Shown: positions 38,526 to 45,760 of the stretch, one piece after another | How the letters are laid out: each line of letters opens with the position of its first letter | How positions within the stretch are numbered: position 1 is the stretch's first letter | Assembly (NCBI GenBank): GCA_963765785.1 | Contig: CAVXXW010000001.1 | Coordinates: 384,705 to 448,704, forward strand | DNA from: AC-32 sp963765785 | GTDB taxonomy: Bacteria > Actinomycetota > Thermoleophilia > Gaiellales > Gaiellaceae | DNA length: 64,000 nucleotides | Reading direction: 5' to 3' | Position numbers and translations under genes: made by a program | Notes under the pieces: model-generated | Databases searched by the model: none | Seen by the model: the letters and a program-made list of their open reading frames with translations, nothing else | Told to the model about the DNA's origin: nothing

Positions 38526-39526
38526 GACGCCGCCAGCCCGGCCACCGTCTCGGGTAGGCCGTCTGCGTCGCCGACCGGCTCGAGCTTTCCGTCCTCGCCG
38601 ACCGCCCAGCCGTAGATCCGGTGAGCGTCGGCGTCGAGCGCGTAGAGGAAGCGGCCGTCGCCGGTGATCGCCTCGTCGCGCACGCCCTTCGAGCCGGGGT
38701 TCGTCGAGGCGGCGACCGCTTCGAGCAGCTCGAGCGAGCCGTCGGCGCCGATCGCGTAGCTCGAGATCGTGCCGTCGCCGAAGTTCGTCACGTAGACGAA
38801 GCGGCCGTCCTTCGAGACCGCGGCCCAGCAGACCTCGCTGCGCGTGTTGGCGACCGATGCACTCACCGGCATCAACCGCATGCCGTCGAGCCCGTACGAC
38901 GACGCGGCAGCCGCGCCGACCTCGCCGCCGAACGCCTCTGTCACGACCAGCGACCCGCCTGCGAAGTCGAAGCCGTACGGTGTCGCGCCAGACGACGAGA
39001 TCGTCTGCGGCCCGTCTGCGAGGCCGTCGTCCCCGACCGTGAAGGTGCTGATGCTGTTCGTGCCGCGCTCGGTCACGACGAGCGTGCGGCCATCCGGGCT
39101 GAAGGCGATCTGCGCCGGGTCGGCGTCGTCCGTCAGTGGCCGGTCCGAGCCGGCGATGGGCTCGAGTGCCTTGCCGGAGAGCGAGAAGCCGAAGATCGAC
39201 GGCGTGCCGTTGTTCAGCACGTACGCCTGCTCGCCATGGACGGCGACGCTGGTCGGGTGGGCGCCGCCGCTCGCGACGGTCGCGTCGAGCCGCAAGCCGT
39301 CTGGCTGCACCGAGAAGAGCGAGAGCTCGTCGCTGCCGGCGTTCGTCACCAGCAGCCTGTCGCCGCTCACCACGATCGAGCTCTGCGAGGCGAGGTGCGG
39401 CGTCCCGCTGCCGCGGCCTCCGGTCTCGAAGCGGCCGAGCGCCGAGAGGCTTCCGTCGGCGGCGCGGTCGAAGGCGACCACCTCGTTCCGCTCCGCGTTG
39501 TTCGTCTGCACGTAGATCCGGTTCAT
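38522..39526 (-). CDS. Lactonase-type seven-bladed beta-propeller protein
   Basis: The 334-residue protein has repeated blades of the form AFSPDGRTLVVTERGTNSI and VSKDGRFVYVTNFGDGTISSY, as in 6-phosphogluconolactonase-like (YbhE) proteins. There is no signal peptide. It is the first gene of the operon lactonase, molybdo-enzyme, flavoreductase, DUF6510, tiny peptide. Hydrolysis of a lactone is the family activity, but many members are uncharacterised. Confidence 0.83.
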   Translation of the reverse strand: MNRIYVQTNNAERNEVVAFDRAADGSLSALGRFETGGRGSGTPHLASQSSIVVSGDRLLVTNAGSDELSLFSVQPDGLRLDATVASGGAHPTSVAVHGEQAYVLNNGTPSIFGFSLSGKALEPIAGSDRPLTDDADPAQIAFSPDGRTLVVTERGTNSISTFTVGDDGLADGPQTISSSGATPYGFDFAGGSLVVTEAFGGEVGAAAASSYGLDGMRLMPVSASVANTRSEVCWAAVSKDGRFVYVTNFGDGTISSYAIGADGSLELLEAVAASTNPGSKGVRDEAITGDGRFLYALDADAHRIYGWAVGEDGKLEPVGDADGLPETVAGLAAS

Positions 39527-39591
39527 GACTTCCCTCCAGCGACCCCTCGATTGTCCCTCATCAGTCGCGCGAGTGCGGAGAGCGTTACGCG

Positions 39592-41007
39592 CTACCTGCG
39601 CGCGACCGCGAGAAGCGTCGGAATTGTGTGGCCGCCGTGGCCGGGCGTGAGCACGGTCACGTAGGCGGTCGTCGGCGAGAGCGCCGTCGTCCAGAGCATC
39701 TTCTTCGTCACGCGCGGCTTGAACGGGCAGGGGAGGTGCTCGCCCTGGCTCGTGTGGTGCCGCTCGTGCCCGAGGTCCTGCCCCGCGAGCGGGCCGATCT
39801 CGTAGAGGACGTGGTCGTTGCCGCCGCCGAGGCGACCGATCCTGAGCTGCTGCGAGCAGCGCGCCTGGCGGACGTAGAGCACCTGGCCGCCGTCGAGCGA
39901 CGGGTTCAGGAGCAGCGCGTCCTGCGAGTAGCGCAGCTGGAGGCGCTTGCCCGAGCGGATGTTCACGGCCGTGATCCAGCTCGCGGTGAACGTGGCCCGG
40001 TGGAACGCGACCAGGTCGACGCCGAGCGCCGGGCGGCCGAGCTGCGACGGGCTCTTGACCTTCACGATCGTCGTGCCCGGGCCGGTCTCGGTGACCGGGC
40101 GCACGTGGATCTCGGTCGGCGTGCGGTAGGCGAGCCAGCTGCGCGAGACGGCGAGCGTCTGGACGCCGGGAACCGAGTCCTCGGTCAGCGGCGCGAGCGT
40201 CGCGCGGTCGGCGACGGTGAGCTGCGGGCCGTTATGCCATGCGACGAAGGTCGCGCCGAGCGCGGGGTTGCTGCCGGGCAGCTGTGCGGTCGTCCCGTTC
40301 TCGCGCAGGAAGCCGCCGACGCCGGGCTGCTGCCACGCGAGGTCGGCGCCTTCCGCGCTCGGGTCGTCCGCCGGCGACGCGACCGTTCCGGCAGCCTGCA
40401 CAGTGCCCGCGAGCAGCGCGAGCAGCAGCGAGGCCGCGACGAGCACGCGCAGCAGCCGCTGTCCGCGCGGGCGCTCGGCGAGGACGGTCTCGCTTCCGGC
40501 GACGGCGAGCACGAGTACCGGCAGGGCGCGGCCTGCCGCGAACCCGAGCGCGATCGCGAGCGACAGCCGGACGTCGCCGAGCGCGAGGCTGAGCGCCGGG
40601 AGCGCCCAGGCCGCAGTCGCGGGCACGTACGTCGTCAGCCCGGTCCCGAGCAGCAGGCCGTAGAGGAACAGCGCCCGGGACAGCGGCATCTCGCGCCGCC
40701 ACGGCTCGGGCACCTGGTAGCGGATCTGCGGACGCACGCGCAGGCCGAGCGCGTCGCTCGCGACGGCGACCGCACCGACGGCGACTGCGACCAGGACGAC
40801 CGCCCGGCCGCTGACCACGGCGCCGACCGCGCCGAGCGCGACGAAGATCGCGGCGGCGCCGAACGCGAGCCCGGCCGCGAACGCCGCTCCTGCCTTGCCC
40901 CGGTGACGTGCGGCACGCACGGTGCCGACCATCGAGAGGCTTCAGGGCGACCAGGCGCCGGCGAGCCCGACGAGCAGCGCCGTCAGCGCGAGCGCCGGCG
41001 TCAGCAC
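39592..41007 (-). CDS. CcdA/MauF-like membrane protein fused to a beta-propeller-like domain, with in-frame UGA at codon 22
   Basis: The open frame from ATG 40932 gives 446 residues: six or so membrane helices, then about 250 residues of propeller-like repeats. The same frame continues upstream through a TGA (40942-40944) to GTG 41007, reading LTALLVGLAGAWSP-UGA-SLSMVGTV. In CcdA/DsbD-type proteins the first helix has the motif SPC, with a redox Cys exactly at the UGA. The frame has no indel (472 codons), and GTG 41007 overlaps the upstream stop. So the UGA is either selenocysteine, a mutation, or an error. The second CcdA Cys region reads TGLTTYVPA, without Cys. It probably helps mature the MauA-like protein. 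Confidence 0.72.
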
Positions 41008-41558
41008 GGGATCTTCGTGTCGTAGTACATGACGCAGAACACGTGGCGGCCGCTGTAGCAGTAGCCGGTCAGCGCGGCGTCGCCGTTGATCCTCGTGCGC
41101 GTGTAGCCGCAGCAGTCGACGAGCTTGCGGATGTGTCCGTTGCAGCAGCGGTACCAGGCGCCGTCGATCTGGCCGCGGAAGCCGAACTCGCGGCCGGCCT
41201 TCTGGCACACGCGCGTGCGCGGCGCCGGCGGCAGCGGGTTGCCGTCCGGGTCGAGCAGGACGTTGCCGTGCGCGTCGACCGGCCGCCCGAGCTTGTCGAT
41301 CGGCCGCCCGAGGTCGTCGACCGCGTGGCCGTCGACCGCGCGGAGCGGGAAGCCGTTCGCGTCGATGCGCGGCAGCCCGGTCGGGTGCGGGCACGACCCG
41401 GTCGTGTAGATGTGGCCGCAGAAGTGGAAGGCCTCCGCTTTCTGCGCGCGCATCGCCTCGAGCACGAAGCCGCCGCCGGCGACGGCGAGGATTGCCCGGC
41501 CGGTGCGTGCGAGGAAGCCGCGCCTCGAGCTCGCCTCTGCGACCCGCTCGCTAAGCAC
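41001..41558 (-). CDS. Methylamine dehydrogenase light-chain-like Cys-rich Tat-exported protein
   Basis: From GTG 41558 (overlapping the upstream stop) it has 185 residues. A Tat signal (SSRRGFLARTGRAILAVAGGG) precedes a GRPxD-type linker and a C-terminal Cys-rich domain. Ten Cys lie in the exported part, with GAWYRCC, VDCCGYT, GYCYSG and HVFCVMYYD. This parallels MauA, where SWVASC, YRDCCGY and IIWCFG hold the two Trp that make TTQ. W135 fits the first Trp, but the second is F174, so a classic TTQ cannot form. I recalled the MauA alignment from memory. The cofactor, if any, is unknown. Confidence 0.75.
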   Translation of the reverse strand: MLSERVAEASSRRGFLARTGRAILAVAGGGFVLEAMRAQKAEAFHFCGHIYTTGSCPHPTGLPRIDANGFPLRAVDGHAVDDLGRPIDKLGRPVDAHGNVLLDPDGNPLPPAPRTRVCQKAGREFGFRGQIDGAWYRCCNGHIRKLVDCCGYTRTRINGDAALTGYCYSGRHVFCVMYYDTKIPC

Positions 41559-42396
41559 CGACGAGCGATTCCAGCTGGTAGAGGGAGTTGAACGTTCCCT
41601 TCGAGAGCACGACGCCTTCCGAATCGAGCACGACCGCATACGGGCTTCCCGGGACGGCGAGCGCGTGCCAGGCGTCGGCGTCGTCATGCTCGTCGAACGT
41701 CGCGAGCTCGACGCCCGGGTCGTTTCCGAGCAGCCGCAGCGACGGCTCGAGCGCCGCGCAAAGCGAGCAGCCGCGCGAGGTGAAGACGGCGACCTTGAGC
41801 GGAGCCTCGCGCTCGAAGCGCTCGACGAGGGCGACGCGGCCGCCGAGCTCGGGACCCTCGTGGTCGAGCGAGAGCGCGGCCTGCGGCGCGACCGCTAGGC
41901 GTAGCTCGCCGACCTCGCGCGCCAGTGCGAGCAGCGCGACCGCCAGCGCGGCGACGCCCAGGAGCGCGACCCCGAGGCCGAGCGCGAGCCACGCGTCGAT
42001 CGTGAGCTTCGTGTCCGGCAGGAAAGGCAGGGCGGCGAAGGCGGCGGCGAGCGCGGTCGTGCGGGCCACGCTCCACCAGCCGATTCGGCCGCGCCCACCG
42101 AAGCAGCCGCATGGGGCGCCTGCACGGCCACGGACGATTGCGGCCACCTGCGCCAGCGCGAACGCGCCGAGCAGCGCCGCGGCTGCGAACGCCGCTTCGA
42201 CCGTTACGAGCAGGGCTCCGGCGAGGACGACCTCGGCGACGATGGCCACCGCCCACGCCGCGGCGCGCGGGCGAGCGTCCTCGAGCCCATACGAGCGCAA
42301 TGCGTCCCGGGCCGACCGCCCGGCGCGCGCCTTCCCGGCCGCCGCGAGCAGGAGCACGGCTGCGAGGAGGAGCTGAAGGAGACCCACGACCGTCAA
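41551..42396 (-). CDS. MauE-MauD-like fusion: DoxX/MauE membrane domain plus thioredoxin-like domain
   Basis: The 281-residue protein has four to five N-terminal helices with LLLAAAGKARAGRSARDALRSYGL and APCGCFGG, typical of MauE. The C-terminal thioredoxin-like domain has VAVFTSRGCSLC, its CxxC site, and a cis-Pro region GSPYAVVLD. In methylamine-using bacteria, MauE and MauD are separate proteins needed to form the six disulfides of the light chain. Here they are one chain, directly upstream of the Cys-rich MauA-like gene. The start is TTG 42396 or GTG 42388. Confidence 0.82.
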   Translation of the reverse strand: MTVVGLLQLLLAAVLLLAAAGKARAGRSARDALRSYGLEDARPRAAAWAVAIVAEVVLAGALLVTVEAAFAAAALLGAFALAQVAAIVRGRAGAPCGCFGGRGRIGWWSVARTTALAAAFAALPFLPDTKLTIDAWLALGLGVALLGVAALAVALLALAREVGELRLAVAPQAALSLDHEGPELGGRVALVERFEREAPLKVAVFTSRGCSLCAALEPSLRLLGNDPGVELATFDEHDDADAWHALAVPGSPYAVVLDSEGVVLSKGTFNSLYQLESLVGA

Positions 42397-42421
42397 GCGA
42401 GGCGTGAGGATACGCGCCGCC

Positions 42422-42441
42422 CCGGCCGCCTGCTAGGCCGG
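42422..42441. terminator. GC hairpin between two minus-strand genes
   Basis: CCGGCC and GGCCGG pair around an 8-base loop. It lies just past the saccharopine-dehydrogenase gene and before the MauE-MauD gene, and may end the upstream transcript. There is no T-run. Confidence 0.4.
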
Positions 42442-42501
42442 TTGGAGCGAGTGCAGGACGTACGCCTCGACCGGCTCCTCCTTGTCCTTCACGTCGCGCG
42501 G
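42433..42501 (-). pseudogene. Possible 3' remnant of another gene
   Basis: Directly after the TAG of the saccharopine-dehydrogenase gene the same frame continues with VKDKEEPVEAYVLHSLQPA and a second stop. KEEPVEAY resembles the C-terminal KGKxEPVxAY motif of nucleotidyl cyclase proteins. It may be a leftover tail from a deleted gene or a chance reading. If translated by readthrough it would add 22 residues. Confidence 0.22.
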
Positions 42502-43674
42502 CTAGCGGTCGCTCTGCTTCCACGGCTCGCCGTAGCCGTTCAGCAGCTCGAGGAACGGCACCGCGTCGAACGCCTCCGGCCCGAGCACGCCCGCGCCGCT
42601 CCAGCTGCCGTTGGCCAGCAGCTCGAGCGCGACGACGGGGTTGAGGGCGGTTTGCAGCACGACCGCCTGCGAGCCGTAGTCACGCATCGCGTGCTCGTTG
42701 TCGGTCACGTGATAGAGGTAGGTGGCCCGCGGCTGGCCGTCCGTGCCGGTTCCAGTGACGAACGTGCCGGCGCACGTCTTGCCGTGCATGCGGTCGCCGA
42801 GCGTCGCCGGGTCGGGAAGCCCGGCCGCCAGCACGTCGCGCGGCGCGACCTCGACGTCGCCTACGCGGATCCGCTCCTTGGAGTCGAGCCCGAGCTTGTG
42901 CAGCGTCTTCAGCACGTCGATGAACTCCTCGCCGAGCCCGTACTTGAACGTGACGCGGCGGCAGTCGACCCAGCGCGGGACGAGCACGACCTCCTCGTGC
43001 TCGACGTTCACGCACTCGAGCGGGCCGATCCCCTCGGGGAAGTCGAACACCTCGGGCTCGCTGAACGGCTCGGTCGTGTACCAGCCGCGCTCGCGCTCCC
43101 AGACGAGCGGCGGGTTGAGGCACTCCTCGATCGTCGTCCAGATCGAGAACGTCGGCGCGAACTCGTAGCCCTCGACCTCGAGGTTCGCGCCGTCGCGCAC
43201 GGCGACCTCGTCGATCTCGGCGAAGAGGTGGTCGGCGGCGTAGCGGGCGAAGACGTCGGAGAGGCCGGGCTCGACGCCGATCCCGACGAGCGCGAGCAGA
43301 CCGGCTTCGGCCCAGCGCTCGTGCTGGTCGAGCTGGAGCTTGCCGAGCAGAACGCCGGGCTCCGAGAGCGACATCGCCATGTCGAGGTAGGTGCAGCGCG
43401 TCTCGAAGGCGGCCTCGAAGATCGGTAGGTTGAAGCGCGGGTCGGTCGCGTTCAGCACCGTGTCGTGCTCGCGCGCCAGCGCCTCGACGCTCGCCTGGTC
43501 GGACGCGTCCACCTGGGCCGCGGCGAAGCGCTCGTCGTCGAGCCGGTCGACCAGCGCCTGCGGCCGCGCCGCGTCGAGGTCGGCGAACGTCATCCGCTCG
43601 AAGAAGTCCCGCCTCCGGGCCACGGCCGCGACCGCGCCTCCGACCCCGCCGGTGCCGACGACGAGGACCTTCAC
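42502..43674 (-). CDS. Saccharopine dehydrogenase family NAD(P)-dependent oxidoreductase
   Basis: The 390-residue protein starts with a Rossmann motif (VLVVGTGGVGGAVAAVARR) and has the saccharopine-dehydrogenase catalytic domain (NATDPRFNLPIFEAAFE, LVGIGVEPGLSDVFARY, GYEFAPTFSIW). The GTG start at 43674 overlaps the end of the P1 peptidase gene. Members act on saccharopine, carboxynorspermidine or related secondary amines. Near amino acid salvage genes a role in lysine or polyamine metabolism is plausible but unproven. Confidence 0.85.
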   Translation of the reverse strand: MKVLVVGTGGVGGAVAAVARRRDFFERMTFADLDAARPQALVDRLDDERFAAAQVDASDQASVEALAREHDTVLNATDPRFNLPIFEAAFETRCTYLDMAMSLSEPGVLLGKLQLDQHERWAEAGLLALVGIGVEPGLSDVFARYAADHLFAEIDEVAVRDGANLEVEGYEFAPTFSIWTTIEECLNPPLVWERERGWYTTEPFSEPEVFDFPEGIGPLECVNVEHEEVVLVPRWVDCRRVTFKYGLGEEFIDVLKTLHKLGLDSKERIRVGDVEVAPRDVLAAGLPDPATLGDRMHGKTCAGTFVTGTGTDGQPRATYLYHVTDNEHAMRDYGSQAVVLQTALNPVVALELLANGSWSGAGVLGPEAFDAVPFLELLNGYGEPWKQSDR

Positions 43675-44721
43675 GCGAGCGCTCCATGCTCGCGGAGCAG
43701 CCGGAGCACCTCGTCGTGCGGGAGCCCGCGCTCGACTCGTCCCTCGCGGCCGGTGACGTCCGGCGCCGCCCAGAGCGCGTTCACCACCGCCTCCTCGGTC
43801 GCCTCGACGGTCGCGGCGAAGAGCGGGTCGAGCTCGCGGCCGCCGAGCTCGCCGCCGCCGGGCACGGTCGAGAAGGCGACGAAGATCTCGCCGCTGCCGT
43901 GGTGGGCGACCGAGCCCGTGCGGGCGAGGCCGAGCCCCGCGCGCCGGGCCACCCGCTCGAGCGCCGCCGGGCCCAGCGGCGCGCCGGTGGCGACGACGGC
44001 GATGCAGCTCCCGGCCGGCTTCGAGCGGCCCTGGCTCGGCAGGTGCCGGCCCACGGGAACGCCCGCGATCGTGAGCTGGTGACCCAAGCCGAAGTTCGCC
44101 AGCACGAGCACGCCGACGAGGTGGTCGCCCGCGACGCGGCTCGCCGAGCCGATCCCGCCCTTCCAGCCGAGACAGCTCATCCCGGTGCCCGCGCCGACGG
44201 CGCCCTCGGCGAACGGCCATGCGGTCGCAGCCATCGACCGCGCGAGCAACGTCGGCGGCGTCGACCTGGACGACGCGTGCCTCGCTCAGCCAGCTGTCGT
44301 CGCACTCGCCCACGACGGGGATCAGCACGTCGTCGACACCGACCCTCGCGTCGTCCCGCACGGCTACCTCGACCGCGCCGTCGTAGACGCGGCCGACTGC
44401 CATCGTCGCAGTCAGGTAGACGGGCGTCTCGAGCTGGCCCCACTCGCGGATCTCGTGCGACCCGGTCAGCTCGCCGGCGCCGTTCAGCACGGCCACGCCG
44501 GCCCCGAGCGGCAGCGACTGTGGCACGACGGCCGTCACGCCGCTGCGCCCGACGCCCCGCCCCTCCGGCGGCTCGGGCTCGTCCCGCCAGACCGTCACGT
44601 GGCCGACCCGGATCCCGCCGACGTCGGCGATCGAGTTGCTCGGGCCGGGCGCGAGCGCGCCGATCACCACGCCGGACTCGCGCGGTCGAGGGCCTCGTGG
44701 GTCTGGAGCGGACGCGGCCAC
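43671..44721 (-). CDS. P1-family (DmpA-like) aminopeptidase, frameshifted in this sequence
   Basis: The first frame has SNSIADVGGIRVGHVTVW and VYLTATMAVGRVYDGAVEVA. The second has AEGAVGAGTGMSCLGWKGGI, ANFGLGHQLTIAG and PAGSCIAVVATGAPL, whose Ser is the autoprocessing nucleophile. Removing one base near 44219 joins VARAVDGCDR to WPFAEGAVG. The span is one base too long. The start is probably GTG 44721, six bases behind a minus-strand TACAGT. DmpA-type enzymes cleave D-amino-acid or beta-peptide N-termini. It overlaps the dehydrogenase gene. Confidence 0.82.
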
Positions 44722-44727
44722 GGGAGG

Positions 44728-44737
44728 ACTGTAGAGT
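44728..44737. promoter_or_regulatory. Overlapping divergent -10 elements
   Basis: On the minus strand TACAGT (44728-44733) lies six bases before GTG 44721. On the plus strand TAGAGT (44732-44737) lies six bases before GTG 44744. The hexamers share two bases. Both genes would be leaderless and the two promoters should exclude each other. Confidence 0.5.
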
Positions 44738-44743
44738 CGCCGC

Positions 44744-45760
44744 GTGGAGCTTTCCATGCCGGTCGTCTGGAGCGATCGCTGCCTGCTCCACGAGCCCGCC
44801 GCCGAGATCTGGGTCGGGACCGCGACTCCGGCGGCCGAAATGCCCGCGCGCGCGACCGCGATCCTCGAGGCGCTCGACGCCCGCGTGGTCGAGGCGCAGG
44901 CGCACGACGACGCGGCGCTGCTCGAGGTGCACGACGAGGCGCTGCTCGCCTACCTGGCCTCGGCGTGGCAGGAGTGGAGCGTGGCGGGGCTGCCGCAGGA
45001 GCAGGTCGTGCCGTACGTCTTCGCCCACCGCGAGCTCGGCGCGCGCCGTCTTCCGGCGGCGGTCTGGGCGAAGCCGGGCTGGTTCGCGTACGACACGATG
45101 ACGCTCGTCGGCCCGGGAACGTGGGAGGCGGCGCGCGCGGCGGCCGACGCGGCGCTGACGGCCGTCGACCTCGTGCTCGGCGGCGAGCCCGTCGCCTACG
45201 CGTGCACGCGCCCGCCTGGGCACCACGTGACGCGCTCGGCCTACGGCGGCTCGTGCTACCTGAACAACGCAGCGATCGCGGCCGCGGCGCTCGCCGATGC
45301 CGGTCCGGTCGCGGTGCTCGACGTCGACGCGCATCACGGCAACGGCACCCAGGAGATCTTCCGCGGGCGCGCAGAGGTCCGGACCGGGTCGGTCCACGTC
45401 GACCCCGCGGCGGGCTGGTTCCCGCACTTCCTCGGCTTCGCGGACGAGAGCGACGAGTCGAACCTGAACCTGCCGCTCGCGCCCGGCTCCGGCGACGAGC
45501 CCTGGCTGGAGGCGGTCGCCGAGCTCGTCAGCTGGGCGCGTGGCGCCGCGGGCCTGGTGGTCGCGCTCGGGGTGGACGCCGCCGAGGGCGACCCTGAGAG
45601 CCCGCTCCAGGTGACGCCCACGGCGTTCCGCGAGGCCGGCCGGCTGCTCGGCTCGCTCGGCCTGCCGACGGTCGTGGTGCAGGAGGGCGGCTACGACCTC
45701 TCGACGATCGGAGCGCTCGTGCGCGAGTCGCTGCTCGGCCTCGTGGAGGGCCGGCCGTGA
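44744..45760 (+). CDS. Histone-deacetylase/acetylpolyamine amidohydrolase family protein
   Basis: The 338-residue protein has the class II deacetylase signatures: CTRPPGHHVTRSAYGGSCYL, the metal site VLDVDAHHGNGTQEIF and the late QEGGYDLSTIG. It removes acetyl groups from acetylpolyamines or similar amides. GTG 44744 fits the promoter spacing; ATG 44756 is an alternative start. It is first in an operon with peptidase genes, joined by GTGA overlap. The substrate is inferred from the family. Confidence 0.88.
   Translation: MELSMPVVWSDRCLLHEPAAEIWVGTATPAAEMPARATAILEALDARVVEAQAHDDAALLEVHDEALLAYLASAWQEWSVAGLPQEQVVPYVFAHRELGARRLPAAVWAKPGWFAYDTMTLVGPGTWEAARAAADAALTAVDLVLGGEPVAYACTRPPGHHVTRSAYGGSCYLNNAAIAAAALADAGPVAVLDVDAHHGNGTQEIFRGRAEVRTGSVHVDPAAGWFPHFLGFADESDESNLNLPLAPGSGDEPWLEAVAELVSWARGAAGLVVALGVDAAEGDPESPLQVTPTAFREAGRLLGSLGLPTVVVQEGGYDLSTIGALVRESLLGLVEGRP

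Noticed and set aside
40942..41394. 150-residue minus-strand frame ending at the UGA, read as one gene
   Set aside because: Its upstream part is a shadow of the MauA-like gene. Only the last 21 codons from GTG 41007 belong to the CcdA-like gene.
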